A stretch of 64,000 nucleotides of DNA from Fagopyrum homotropicum (GCA_033239125.1 BSWB01000005.1:14685447-14749446); one strand, 5' to 3'. Positions 35,047-47,273 are shown, counted from the first letter of the stretch. Translations and numbers: made by a program. Notes: a model not told the origin generated them from the letters alone.

Positions 35047-36677
35047 TGTGACATGATATATTTTCATTTATTTTTCATGCATAAAACATGAATCCATAGT
35101 ATTTGACCTCATATTTGCATATTGTGCTAGAATAGATGTCTACACGGATTCTTGTTGCATTCGTAGGTAATTTGACAAATTTTGGAGCAAAATGGAATAT
35201 ATGAGGACTAAGCCTCAAGATAAATCATATTGGGACATGATGGAGCATAAAAAGGAAGATAGGAACACACAACTAAGGAAGTCAAAGCGGTATCTGATAC
35301 TCCGGAGCGAACTCTGACACTGTCACAAAATCTCGGCCGAGATTTCCTTAAAATAGTCCGATATTTTCTTATTTTTGGCCCAAACCCAAGCCTCTAAAAA
35401 CTCTAGATTTTATTACAAAATATGGAGGATGCAACACGCAAAAAGGATCCCTAAGGAACAGGGCGGCGACACACATAGAAGGGAAGGTCGACGGTTAGAT
35501 AGGACTTGATACCCCGTACCACGCTTAGATTCACGCCCCATCATTAATGACAAGACATTGAAGAATGGAGAAGATTTGTTAGGATTTCTTGAAGGGAGAT
35601 ACTTAGTTCTAGATTTTGTTGTTTGAACACAAGGTTGAACCTTTATTGTTGCTTGACTACACTTTTGACAATTGAAGATGTGTTGCTAATTATTCTTTGC
35701 CCTTTTCTTGGTTATTTTGGTTTTATGAGTTTGTTTATTTCATATATCTTTGTTGATCTGAATATGTACGTTGTTGGCTAGAATCCTTGTGATTATAGGT
35801 TGATTAGTTGATGGTTGTAGTATAGATGATGATAGAATGAACCTTTAAGTAATGATTAGATCCTGAAGGTTGGTTTTAACCTACGTAGTTACCGAATCTT
35901 GGTCTATTCTCAGGAATCTTGGCCAAGATTTGAGCAAGAACAACAGGAGATTTTTTTCTCTTTTCCCGTTTATGTTATATTCTTGAGATTAGGTTATAGA
36001 TTGCCCAAATCCTAGCCTTGTTGAGCCTTTCAAGCTTACATCTAAGCTTAGGAAGAAACTTACCCGGTGATTCCATTTCTTGGTTGCCAAATATGATGAG
36101 TTCTAGGTAATAAAGGCTTATCCTTTATTAGGTTTGAGTGTGCCTTCACCTTGCCTTTGTGAGCTAACCTAAGACTTACCCGGAAAAGGTTAGTTCTATT
36201 TTCTTAGGTTGAGTTGTTGGCTTGAGTTATAGTTCCTTTCCTTAGATCCTTGAGACTTACCCGGTGATAGGAGCTTTGGTTTGGGATTAGCGGATAGTGA
36301 GACCTGCCCCGTAATATATCCCACCTTAGAAACACCTTTACTTAGCAATCCCAGCTTTGTCCATAGATCTTTAGAAGTCTTGAATCGAAAACCACAACAA
36401 GATACTTTGATCTCTAGAATATGCAATTTTCTTGATTGTCATATTATTCATATCGATTGCTTTTTGTCTTTTATTTCTTTAGAATTAATATTGATCTATT
36501 CTATCATTGATTTGTCACAAACTGATTTCACCTTAGTCCTTGTGTTCGACCTTGGAATATTTGGTTTTGCTTCAATTGATCCGTACACTAAGAGTTAACA
36601 TATTGTTCAGACTTTTATTTCAAGTATAAATTTAAAGCTATTTTCGTTCATTATTGACGCACGTCTGAGAGCGAACA
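35047..36677 (+). mobile_element. E3 right LTR (1631 bp) plus 8 bp of leader
   Basis: Starts TGTGACATGATATA and ends GAGCGAACA, followed by AGTTTTTG (36678-36685), the normal bases between LTR and PBS, and then copia DNA. Carries a perfect 18-nt palindrome AAATCTCGGCCGAGATTT (35328-35345) and the variant AATCTTGGCCAAGATT near 35916. No internal coding region follows, and no target duplication is seen. Confidence 0.85.
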
Positions 36678-36685
36678 AGTTTTTG

Positions 36686-37302
36686 CTTTGTGTTGGCATA
36701 CCTCAATTCCAAGGTAGTAGGTCAACTTTCCCAAATCACTCACCTTAAATTTGGATGCCATCTCTTTCTTGAAATCTTCTATGACTTTTGTATTTGTCCC
36801 CGAAACAAATAGATCCTCAAAATAGACTACAATAAGAAGGATATCGTCGTTTACCTTTTTCCGATAGACCGATGGTTCTTTGGAGCACTTCTTGAAATGG
36901 AGTTCCTTGAGAATTTGATTCAACTTATTTTTCCATGCTCTCGGGGCATGTTTTAAGCCATACAAAGCTTTATTGATCTTGTAAACTTTGTCACACCTTT
37001 TCATTACAAATCCCTCTAGTTGCGTGACATAAACTGTTTCTTTCAACTCACCATGAAGTAACACTATTTTGACATCAACATGATGTATTTGCCATCCATA
37101 AGATGCCAGAAGATTGATGAGAAGGCGGATTGTGTATATCCGTGCTATCGGGGTAAATACTTCATTAAAATCGATCCCATATCTTTTCACATATCCCTTA
37201 ACAACGAGTTTTGACCTTGTATTTGTTTATGCTACCGTCGGAGTTTCTCTTGATTTTAAACACCCACTTTAAACCTATTGGATTTGCCCCTTGTAGAAGG
37301 TC
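36686..37302 (-). pseudogene. Copia reverse transcriptase fragment
   Basis: Minus-strand frames begin with NPIGLKWVFKIKRNSDGSIN (the GxKWVxKxK start of copia RT). After a frameshift near 37210 they continue VKRYGIDFNEVFTPIARI (FAPVAR motif region). They include QIHHVDVK, YGLKHAPRAW (YGLKQAPRxW) and LLIVVYFEDLF, where the catalytic YVDD is replaced by YFED, and end YYLGIEVCQH. The loss of the first catalytic Asp shows decay. E3 cuts it on the left and E4 on the right. Confidence 0.9.
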
Positions 37303-39052
37303 TGATAGCATGTATTATAGACTATATTTTGAGACCGGTTTAGACGTTTTATCTTCATAAATATGCATGTATAAATGTATATTCTGTGGTTATATTGTTG
37401 TTTTATCCACCTTTGCGGGAATCGAGGTCTACACCTAGTTTTATGGTAAATGTAGGTAAAATGGCACGTTTTGGACTAAAAAGGAGCTAAGGGAGCTAAG
37501 GAGACATTGGAGCTACATTCAGGGATACTAAGGAAGGCTCATGAAGCATTGAAATGGATTAGAGACTTGATTTTGGGCCAGATTAGAGATGATTTACTCT
37601 CAGCTGAGAATCACCTCGGTCAGCTACAGTACCACCTCGACCGAGGTGATCTTGAGGAACGCCTTGACCGAGGCGAACACCCTGTCGCCGGCGAGGTCAT
37701 ATTTTTGGCTGAGATCTTCTATTTTTGGAAGGAGGATATCTATATTTTTGGGCTGGATTTCTGAAAGGAAGATATTATTTTTGGGAGATTTATTTTAGGA
37801 GATATGGATATATTTTATAGGAAAATATCTTTCTAAGATACTTTATCTTTGGAAGACAATTTTCCTATATAAAGGGTTGGATTTTCAACAAGTTGGAGAC
37901 ATGCTTGCAGGTTCGCAGCATCCTGAATCTACGGATTATTACTCTATGGTGTTGAAGGAAGAGTTCAAGGAAGGAAGGAATCCTTGTTGGAATATAGCCT
38001 TTGAAGGAGTTTGTGAGATTTCCTTAGGCTACTTTTGGTTTGTTGTCTTTGTTGATTGGTGATATTTGAAACACTGATTTGTCACTTGTTTAATGCAGTT
38101 ATTGAAGCCTTTTTCTTAAAGTCTTCTTGTTCGATTATTGATTCCTTTCTTCTTAAATTGATTATTGTTATCTTTATGATTGTTGGCTAAGTTTCTTGTG
38201 CGATTCTAGGATGATTGGTTGAAGGTTGTGGGAAAGACGGTGATAGAATGATCTTAATCCCAACCGGACCCTGAAAGTTTGAGCCTTTATATTAACCGAC
38301 GAACACCTCGCTCAGTCGATGAACACCCCGGCCGAGGTAGATTCTGCCTGAACGAGGTGAACGTTTTCCTGACCCTTAAGATCCAGTTTGCCAAACCCTA
38401 TCCTTGTTACACCTTTCTTGGTTCAATGCAAGTTAAGGATGAGACTTACCCGGTGATTCCTTTGCTTGTTTACCCAAGATCATGAGCGATAGGTAATAAA
38501 GGTTTATCCTTTATTGGGTTTGAGTGTGCCTTTATCCCATCCTTGAGAGTTAACCTGAGACTTACCCGGTGAAGGTTGATTCTATCCACTTGGTTGGTGT
38601 GTTGGTTTGAGGTTATAGTTCTTTTCCTTAGTTCCTTGCGACTTACCCGGTAATAGGAATTACGGTTTGGGATAGTGAGTAGTGAGACTTACCCAATGAT
38701 CTATTCCCATCTTAGAAACACCTTCCCTTGCAAAATCTCAGCTTTGTCCGCATTATCCTTTGAAATCTTGAGTTGGAACCACAACTGGATGCTTTAATCT
38801 CTAGAATCCGCATTTTTCCTTATTTGACTTATATCATCTTTGATCACTTTGATTGTTTGTTTGATTGCTTTTGGTTAATTGCATTACTTGACAACCGATT
38901 ATGTGTTTGGTTTTGCCTTAAGGCCCTGTGATCGACCCCTGGAATTCTTGCTTTTATTACAATAGACCCGTACATTGCGGGTTCGCAACATTGTTCAAGA
39001 ATACTTCTTGGGTTATAAATTTAAAGCTTGCACACACCTTTTGGAGCGAACA
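37303..39052 (+). repeat. E4 5' LTR (1750 bp)
   Basis: TGATAGCATGTATTATAG to GAGCGAACA. Perfect CACCTCGACCGAGGTG at 37633-37648. TATA near 37868 (CCTATATAAAGGG). Four GACTTACCCGGTGA-type repeats at 38440-38700. Confidence 0.92.
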
Positions 39053-39058
39053 AGTTTT

Positions 39059-39075
39059 TGGCGCCGTTGCCGGGG
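39059..39075 (+). other. E4 primer binding site (tRNA-Asp)
   Basis: TGGCGCCGTTGCCGGGG, 6 nt after the LTR. Confidence 0.93.
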
Positions 39076-39179
39076 ACTTGGTTTAGATCAAGCCAGTTAC
39101 GATTGTCTTTCAGGGCTATTGCGCTTGTTGCTATTAACCTCTTTACTTGAGCGTTTTCGCAGGACCTTTTCTTAGGTTT

Positions 39180-42100
39180 ATGCGAAGAACCCGTGCTGGC
39201 AAGGAAATCGTTCCCTACGATCCCGAACCAGAAAAGACCTACAAAAGGAGGTTACGAGAAGATAAAATGGCCAACCAAGACGATCACGATCTTGAGGTCG
39301 AATTGAAGGAGGCGTTGGAAAAGCTACGCCTCAGTAAAAAAGAACTGCAGCGAGAAAGGGATGAAACTCGCGCAAGAACGAAAGCGATTGAAGCAGATAT
39401 GACAACTCTAAGAGACCAGTTTCTGCCTCGACCGATTCCAGATCCTCGTACGAGGCAAGACCCAGTTCCAAATGCCCCAGTCAAGGTACACCTACCACCT
39501 CGGGTGCCTATCCGAGATGTTCTTTATGCTGGAGTTCCACAAACCCTGGGATAGAGGATGGACCCTAATCAGCAAATCAGGCGTCCAGGAGTCAACCTAG
39601 GTGATCCAACTGAGAACGACTATGAACTTCGACCGCAAGTTCTAACCATGATCCGACAATGTCAATATGGAGGTTCGGAGAGGGAGTCTCCGCACCAACA
39701 TTTGCAAAACTATGAGATTCTGATGGAGACTTTGAGGCCATCAAGATTTGAGAATAATAACTACAAGTTAAGGCCTTTCTGTTTCTCTTTGAAGGACAAG
39801 GTGCTTGCTTGGTATCAATCTCTTCCCGACGGAAAAATCAACACTTGGGAAGAGATGACGACGGAATTCGTAGCTAAGTTCTTTCCTCCCTCTAAGACCG
39901 CTGAATTGAGGGGAAGAATTAATGCTTTCATTATGAAGAATAAGGAAAGCTTGTCTAAGTCATGGGAGAGGTTTAAGGATCTTTTGTTAGATTGCCCACA
40001 TCATGGGATTCCGAAGATCGAGTTACTAGAGATCTACTTCAAGGTATTAAATGGAGACGCTCAATTCAATCTCCAATTACTCTCCGCCGGCACTTTCATG
40101 GACATGCCGATTGATGAAGCTTGGGATTTCATTGAAAAACAAGCTTTACACATGGAGAAGTATTCCCATCAAGGAGCCAAAAATTGAGCGAAGAGAGTGA
40201 ACTTCCAAGATAATTCATCAAATGGAGCTCAACTCACCTCGCTTAGCAACGAAGGTAAGCAATTGAAAGAGCTTTTAGTAGCTCAAACGAAGGAGCAAGA
40301 TGGAGGGTATCAAGGAAGAAACAACTACCAGGGACCGCAAAACAACAACAATAGAAACTCCAACAACAACAATAGAAGCAGCAACAACAATTGGAGATCT
40401 AATCAACAAAATCCCGGTAACTCTCATTCTCATAACACTTATAACCCTTCCTCTTCTTCTACTCCATTGAAGAACCAGGAGCCTGGACCAAGTACGTCCC
40501 AACCAGAGAAGAAGGATGCAGTGCTGGAGGCAATATTGGTCAAGCTCAACGCTATGTAGATGTCCATGAGTTCATTTTCGAAGGCACAAAAAGCCTTAGA
40601 GCAAAAATTCTTTAATAAGGCGAATGAAGCGCCAAGAGATCCAGGGAAGCTCCCAAAAAGGAAAGAGAGCAACCCTAAGGGACAAATCATGGAAATAACA
40701 ATGAGAAGTGGACTGAAGACTGCAAATCCAGTGCCTCGGTCGATGCTAGATCAGACAAAGAACACCTCGGTCCAGGTACAGACGAGGAACACTTCTATCG
40801 AGGTACCATCCGAGGTGGAGCCCCAAAAAGCGGAGGAGAAATCTGAAGTTTATGTTCCACCTCCTGCTTATAAACCACCACTTCCATTCCCCCAGTGAAG
40901 GGCCATAGCACATCTAGACAAGCAGTTTGGTAAGTTCCTTGACCTAATGAATAAGCTACACATTAACATTCCTTTCCTTGATGCTATTCTAGGGATGCCT
41001 GCCTATGGGAAGTTCTTGAAAGAGATTCTTTCAAGGAAGAGGAAACTGGAAGATTATGGAGAAGTAAGGATGACATATAAGTCCTCGGAGCTCATTCAAA
41101 TCATGAAGGAAAAGATGCCACCAAAACTATGAGATCCCGACTCATTTTGCATTCCCATTCAAGTTGGGGATATAACTTATGAAGTCTTGTGTGATCTTGG
41201 AGCCAGCATGAGCATCATCCCGCTGGAGCTATGTGAGAAGATCGGTCTTGGAGAGCCCAAGCTGGTGAAGATAAGGTTGTATATGGCGGATCGCTCCATT
41301 ACCCATCCTGTGGGCATTTTGGAGGATGTTCCCGTCAAGTTAGGTAATTTCTATTTACCTATAGACTTTGTTATGCTTGATAAACCGCAGATTATCCCGT
41401 TCCTATCATTCTCGAGAGACCATTTCTAGCAACTTCCGGTTGCAATGTGGGTTGTAAGAACGCCAAGTTGAAATTTAACATTGGCGGCGACCATGTGGAG
41501 TTCGCATTGCTTGTTGCAATGAAAGGAGAGCCGTTGGAGGATGATATCTTCAACATCTACGATGAAGAAGAATCATGAGAATTGGTGAGCTCTATCCTTA
41601 TTAAAGATCCTCTTGAAAGAGTTCTTAGTTTTAGTTTAATGGAGGAAGGTATAGATGCTTCTTGTGATGCAGATATACGGAGCTTAAAGGCACTAGAAGA
41701 AGATCCAAGAGATAAGATTAAAACTCTAATCCAAAGGAAGAGAAGAAATTTAGGTCTCGGTTCCAGTTGCAGTACCTCGACCGAGGCACTTTCTGGACCA
41801 AGCGAGGTGTTCATATCTGAAGAACACCTCGGTCACTCACCTCGGATACCGAACGAAACATCAAGCGGGATGTTGTTAACTGAGACTTCCGAAAGTCTAG
41901 TTCTTCAATCTAAGTCTACTTCACTGGAAGGAGGAAGCACAAATCCCTCCCAGAAAGCACCCCCAGTTGTGGAGCTTAAACCGCTCCCAAGTCACTTGAG
42001 GTATGCTTTCCTTAGACCGGATTCCACTTATTCCGTCATCGTAAGTGTTTCCCTTTCCGAAACTGAATTTTCTAAATTAATGCATGTCCTGATCGAGAAA

Positions 42101-44371
42101 GCATCACAAGGCTTTGGGTTATACCATTGATGATCTTATTGGCATTAAGCCTTCTTTCTGCGTGCATAGAATACTAATGGAAGACGATCATAGGACTTCA
42201 CGGGAACCTCAAAGACGGTTAAATCCAATCATGAAAGAGGTTGTGAAGAAGGAAATTCTTAAGTTGTTGGATGCAGGTATCATATTTCCCATATCGGATA
42301 GCAAATGGGTGAGCCCGGTGCATGTAGTTCCTAAGAAAGGAGGGATGACCGTTGTGACGAATAAGAACAACGAGTTGATTCCAACTAGGACAGTCACAGG
42401 CTGGAGAGTATGCATCGATTATAGGAAGCTGAATATTGCCACTCCGACGGACCATTTTCCGCTTCCCTTCATCAATCAAATGCTCGAACGGTTATCTCAA
42501 CACTCCCATTTTTGCTATCTATACGGTTATAATGGCTTTTTTTAGATTCCTATCCACCCGGATGATTAAGAGAAGACCACATTCACCTGTCATTGGGGAA
42601 CATTCGTTTATCGGAGGATGCCATTCAGATTGTGTAACACACCTGCTACTTTTCAGCGTTGTATGATGGCCATCTTTTCCAAGTACATTGAGGAGATCAT
42701 GGAGGTGTTTATGGATGATTTTTCGGTATATGCTTCCTCTTTTGATGATTGTTTGACTAACCTTTCCCTAGTGCTTCAATGCTGTGAAGACACTAATCTC
42801 GTTCTGAATTGGGAGAAGTGTCACTTTATGGTTAGTGAAGGGATTGTTCTAGGACACCTCGTTTCCAAACGAGGTATTGAGGTCGATCGAGCTAAGATCG
42901 ATACCATTGAGAAACTTTCTCCCCCTTGTTCTGTAAAGGGTGTGAGGAGCTTTCTCGGGCATGCAGGTTTCTACAGGAGGTTCATCAAGGATTTCTCAAA
43001 AATCTCTAAACCACTCAATAATCTTTTGAATAAGGATATTGTTTTTGAGTTTTCGCATGAATGCCTTGATGCTTTTTACAAGATAAAGGAAGCGTTGATT
43101 ACCGCTCCCATCATTCAACCTCCCGATTGGACCTTGCCCTTTGAGGTCATGTGTGATGCTAGTGATGTGCCCGTAGGAGCGGTGCTAGGACAAAAGAAGG
43201 ATGACCGGACCAATGCCATCTAGACGGTTATAGTAGCTTTTTAAAGATTCCTATCCACCCGGATGATCAAGAGAATACCACCTTCACCTGTCCTTAGGGA
43301 ACATTCGCTTATCAGAGGATGCCGTTCTGATTGTGTAAAACATCTGCTACTTTTCAGCGTTGTATGATGGCCATCTTTTCCGAGTACATTGAGGAGATCA
43401 TGGAGGTGTATATGGATAATTTTTCGGTATATGGTTCCTCTTTTGATGATTGTTTGACTAATCTTTCCCTAGTGCTTCAACGCTGTGAAGACACTAATCT
43501 CGTTCTTAATTGGGAGAAGTGTCACTTTATGGTTAGTGAAGGGATTGTTTTAGGACACCTCATTTCCAACCGAGGTATTGAGGTCGATCGAGCTAAGATT
43601 GAGACCATTGAGAAACTTCCTCCCCCTTGTTCTGTTATGGGTGTGTGGAGCTTTCTCAGGCATGAAGGTTTCTACAGGAGGTTCATCAAGGATTTCTAAA
43701 AAATCTCTAAACCACTCACTAATCTTTTGAATAAGGATGTTGTTTTTGAGTTTTCGCAGGAATGCCTTGATGCTTATTACAGGATTAAGGAAGCGTTGAT
43801 TACCGCTCCCATCATTCAACTACCCGATTTGACCTTGCCCTTTGAGGTCATGTGTGATGCTAGTGATGCGGCCGTAGGAACAGTGCTAGGACAAAAGAAG
43901 GATGGCCGGACCAATGCCATTTACTATGCTAGCAAGACGCTAGATGCAGCTCAACAAAACAACGCCACCACCGAGAAGGAGCTCTTGGCGGTTGTATATG
44001 CCTTTGAAAAATTTCGCTTTTACCTAGTGGGAGCGAAAGTAATTGTCTACACCGACCAAGCATCTATCCTCCACTTGCTTGCTAAGAAGGATGCAAAGCC
44101 GCGCCTCATTCGTTGGATTCTCTTGCTTCAAGAGTTTGACCTAGAGATCCGCGATAAGAAGGGATCCGAGAATTCGGTTGCGGATCAGCTCAGCCGGCTA
44201 CCTCCCTCATTGCTCGAAAACAATGACCTACCCATAGACGATTCGTTTCCTGACGAGCACTTGCATCTTCTGGAACGCTGGATAGATTTCTTTCTCTCAC
44301 CCCACGATGAAGGTGAAGTATGGGGTGAGGAATCCTCCAGCATGTTTGAGGGTGATACATGGTCCAGCTAG
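39180..44371 (+). pseudogene. E4 gag-protease-RT-RNase H, heavily mutated, internal duplication, no integrase
   Basis: Starts at ATG 39180 (MRRTRAGKEIVPYDPEPEKT). Stops in the gag/protease frame are at 39552 (TAG), 40185 (TGA), 40557 (TAG), 40896 (TGA) and 41130 (TGA). Frameshifts lie near 41390 and 42110, with more stops at 42543 and 42567 in RT. Domains in order: coiled-coil gag N-terminus, gag core, Asn-rich tail, protease (DLGASMSIIP), RT and RNase H. A 701-bp segment from RT to early RNase H is present twice (42520-43220, 43221-43921). The second RT copy has MDNFS in place of MDDFS. RNase H then ends with DEHLHLLERWIDFFLSPHDE, the same integrase-deletion junction as E2. Not functional. 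Confidence 0.92.
42520..43921. repeat. 701-bp tandem duplication in E4 RT/RNase H
   Basis: GCTGTGAAGACACTAATCTC occurs at 42781 and again at 43482, and the whole interval matches. The copies have diverged at many sites. 701 is not a multiple of three, so the frame changes at the join (about 43220), where CCATCT and ACGGTTATA meet. Confidence 0.9.
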
Positions 44372-44391
44372 AGACCTTAAACCAGACGCTT

Positions 44392-44409
44392 CTTGGGAGG
44401 CAACCCAAG
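44392..44409 (+). ncRNA. E4 post-pol hairpin, loop AGGCAA
   Basis: CTTGGG-AGGCAA-CCCAAG, shortly after the RNase H stop, preceded by GACCTTAAACCAGACGCTT. Confidence 0.75.
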
Positions 44410-44677
44410 GTATTGCTTTCTTTTCCCTTTTCTAGTTTAGTTTAGATAGTTTGCTTTGTTTTGTTTTGGCTTCTTCTAGACAGGAACCAGGTATTCCAAG
44501 AGGAAGGATCACAACTGAGGAGCTACACTGGAAGGACAGAAGTTCGAGAAATTGAGAAGACGAAGATTGACTGAGACACATCTCGGTTGCTGTCACAGCG
44601 CCTCGACCGAGATATTCTTGGGCAACCAAGGCGGCTAGGTTTGACAATCCAGTCAGACACCTCGGTCCAGTCGGGAC

Positions 44678-44720
44678 CACCTCGACCGAGGTGATGTCAG
44701 ATTCAGCGAGGGGTATAAAA
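44678..44720 (+). promoter_or_regulatory. E4 palindrome plus internal TATA box
   Basis: A perfect CACCTCGACCGAGGTG (44678-44693) is followed by GGTATAAAAGGGG (TATAAAA at 44714-44720), paralleling the E1 and E2 leaders. Downstream, most of the Athila-type ORF is deleted. Confidence 0.5.
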
Positions 44721-44889
44721 GGGGAACATAATTCTCTCTCTTCCCTCCAACCCCCTTCTCGACCGCGGCGCTTTCCTCACCTTGATCTCTCGTCTTTCGC
44801 TCGTTTTTCACAATTTCTGGTCCGATTCCGCAAAGAGAAGCAAGAGGATCGGATCTCAAGAAACAAACTGTGACATAAACGCCTCGAAT

Positions 44890-45057
44890 CTGCGTAATTT
44901 GGCCTTGACAGTAGAGATGTTGGAGATTAGAGAGAGCCAGCACTACATGCAGAGGATGATGGAGATCCAGTTCCAGCAGATGATGGGACATCCATTTGAC
45001 CCATCTCAGAATCCCTTCATCCCATATCCACCACCACCACCAGCAGACCAGGACTAG
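44890..45057 (+). pseudogene. E4 C-terminal tail of the Athila-type ORF
   Basis: The frame reads MLEIRESQHYMQRMMEIQFQ, then MMGHPFDPSQNPFIPYPPPP and a stop. It matches the C-terminus of the E2 ORF (REMQERQHYQHIMTQLQFE ... GHPFDPTQYPYVPPPP). The N-terminal body of about 400 residues is deleted, and the upstream leader is joined directly to this tail. Confidence 0.8.
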
Positions 45058-45189
45058 AGCATGCATGGATTTTCTTTATTATTTATTTTGCAGCTCAGCT
45101 TATGTTCGGTGAGTACTTTGTTCTAGACTTTTTATTTGACCCATTGGGACAATGTGTCCCAAGTATGGGGTATGTGGATGTATGATAGG
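45058..45189 (+). other. E4 3' noncoding start with PPT-like site
   Basis: CATTGGGACAATGTGTCCCAAGTATGGGGTATG matches the equivalent place in E2 (about 31445), after which similarity is lost. GGGACA-ATG-TGTCCC is itself a 6-bp inverted repeat. Confidence 0.6.
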
Positions 45190-45326
45190 TGATGGAATCA
45201 CTATCAATTAGGATAGTTTTTATAGTATTTTTATTGCATTTGTTTCGGTTTATGCTACTAACTCCTTGGTCCAAAAGTAGAAGACTAAAAGAAGCTAAGG
45301 AAGGAGTTATAAGCACTTAGGAGTGA
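45190..45326 (+). mobile_element. E6 5' LTR, part 1 (start tentative)
   Basis: TGATGGAATCACTATCAATT at 45190 is my best guess for the LTR start, because similarity to E2 ends just before and an Athila-like LTR start would fit. It includes the E5 target AGTGA (45322-45326). With the later pieces the LTR would be about 1.45 kb. The 3' LTR needed for proof is outside the window. Confidence 0.45.
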
Positions 45327-47132
45327 TAATAACACGATTTATAACATAGTTTTAGGTGTACATTTAGATAGAATTCTCGCTCGTTCATGCATGATCTAGC
45401 ATTAGTTCAAGACGTTTCGCACCCAATTCACATATTTTGTCGAGATAGACGTCTACACGGACTTGTGCGCGTTTTGTAGGTATTTCGGGAAGTTTAGGAG
45501 CTTAAACGATGCGTTTGAAGATCGTTCATTTAGATGACACACCCTCGGACTCATTAGGACACAAGCCAAGGGCTGAGGAGGACTCATGGAGCCTTACCAA
45601 CACTAGCCATGTACCAAATCACAGCTTAAAGATCCAAGGCGAAGTTTCTGCATAAAATCACGGTTCTCTGACGAACCACGGCCGTGGAAATGACCGTGGA
45701 TTTTGCCAGATTCTCGTGACAGCTGTGCCACGACTCTCATGGCCAGCTCATGCAAGATTTGTTATAAAAGTGGTCCTTCATGGGTTGTTTGAGGCAGCTG
45801 GGGTAGTTTGGGGAGCAGCTCATCCATTATCCATTTCTCTAACAAATATATTCTCAAGAATCAAGAGGTTTTTCTAGGAAGGAAAGTGCCAAAGAGAAGG
45901 AGAAGAACTCCATTGAAGAGGAGGAGAAGAACACACCATAGCTTTCTTGTATTTCGGATTTCGTTTTCTAGAGATTGTATGAGTCTTTGAACCTTCTTTT
46001 GGAAGGGTTGTAAGTGGTTCTAATTCTAATCTTCAGCTTGGTTTTGAATTAAATTCACTTGTTCATCTCTTTTCCTTCATTATCTTGCAATGGATGATTT
46101 GATTCTATGTTTGTTTGTCTCGATTTTTGTTATGAATGTTGTAGGCTAAATTGATGTGGTTCTAGGGTAAGGTAGGGATGGTTATGGCTAGAACTATGAT
46201 AGGATGAACTAGATTTACCTTTGGATGACTTTTGCTTACGAACGTAGCTTCTATTAGAAATCACGGGTAGTTCTTGAAGAACCACGGCCGTGGTTTCGGT
46301 AGAACAAACCGTGATTTTCCCTGGTTCGAAGGATCTTGCCTTAGACTTATGGATTGTTGAAACCCTAAGTGTTTGCTGAGTTTTACCTATCCTAGGGTGA
46401 CCTAGTGTAGTGACTAAGTGTTAGGAGAGACTTACCCGGTAATCCTTGCCCTTAGAATCTAAAATAGCAATCCTTAGGTAGTGGTGAGCCTAATAAGCCA
46501 CCATTGGATTAGATGTGCTAGGATAGTTGCTTAGGACTTCCCTTTCCAAGACTTACCCGGTAAGGATAGGTTAGACCCCTAATTTACAATCCGGTTTGTG
46601 TAAAATTCCTATCCTTAGGCTCTTAGAGACCTACCCGGTAATAAGACCTTAGGTGTGGACTAGTTGGACCATGAGACCTACCCGGTAATTGATCCCAAAT
46701 TAGATACACTTAATCCCAACATAAATTAGCTAATCCAAAGAACGAATAGATGACTTGAGTTCTATGCCATAACCGGAACCTCCGACCCCTAGAATCCGTC
46801 TTTTATTCCCTTGATCATTATCTTGTTTGGTTTGTTCATTTGTGCTTATTTTTAGTCTAGTTTGATTGTTTACCTTGCATGAAGTTTGATCTTTGATTGA
46901 TCACCAAAAACCAATTAGATTTTTCATTTCTTTGTTTCCCTCTTTTCTAACCTTAGACCTTCACTAACTTAATCACAAAAAACCAAATCAATTTCACCTT
47001 AGTCTTTGTGTTCGACCTCGGAATACTATCCATACCACAAACGTCCCGTACACTGCGGGTGCGCTAGAAGTTAGGATAATTATAACGAGTATAAATTTAA
47101 GGCTTATTGCGTGCACACTTTTTAGCGTAACA
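45327..47132 (+). repeat. E5 5' LTR (1806 bp)
   Basis: TAATAACACGATTTATAAC to AGCGTAACA. Perfect CCACGGCCGTGG at 45676-45687 and 46282-46293, the latter between AAATCACGGG and ACCGTGATTT. TATA (GTTATAAAAG) near 45761. Four ACTTACCCGGTAA or ACCTACCCGGTAA repeats at 46429-46690. CCCGTACACTGCGGG box near 47048. Confidence 0.95.
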
Positions 47133-47138
47133 AGTTTT

Positions 47139-47155
47139 TGGCGCCGTTGCCGGGG
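47139..47155 (+). other. E5 primer binding site (tRNA-Asp)
   Basis: TGGCGCCGTTGCCGGGG, 6 nt after the LTR. Confidence 0.94.
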
Positions 47156-47273
47156 ACTAGGTCTAGATTGAGTCTATTTTGTGATTGTTTCTAGTGTAGA
47201 TCTTTCTTGTTACTTTTGATCTCTCTTTGGTTGGTGTCTTTGCTTTTCAGAACATCTAATACTCTTTAGGTGT

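Larger units (their letters stand above)
37303..45189 (+). mobile_element. E4: Athila-type retrotransposon, integrase-less, 3' end outside or displaced
   Basis: 5' LTR, PBS, gag-protease-RT-RNase H, post-pol hairpin, internal TATA and the C-terminal tail of the Athila-type ORF are present, then an internal PPT-like site at about 45160. Beyond about 45190 the sequence no longer resembles the E2 3' region, and E6 LTR sequence seems to start. The 3' LTR and second copy of the target AGGTC (37298-37302) are not in the window. Same family as E2 and E7. Confidence 0.8.

Noticed and set aside
36678..36682. AGTTT as the target duplication of E3
   Set aside because: The bases before the left LTR are TTATC, and AGTTTTTG is the normal leader after an Athila LTR.
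44653..45066. Minus-strand ORF over the E4 leader and tail
   Set aside because: It is the reverse of the Athila-type ORF tail and palindrome leader, with no domain of its own.
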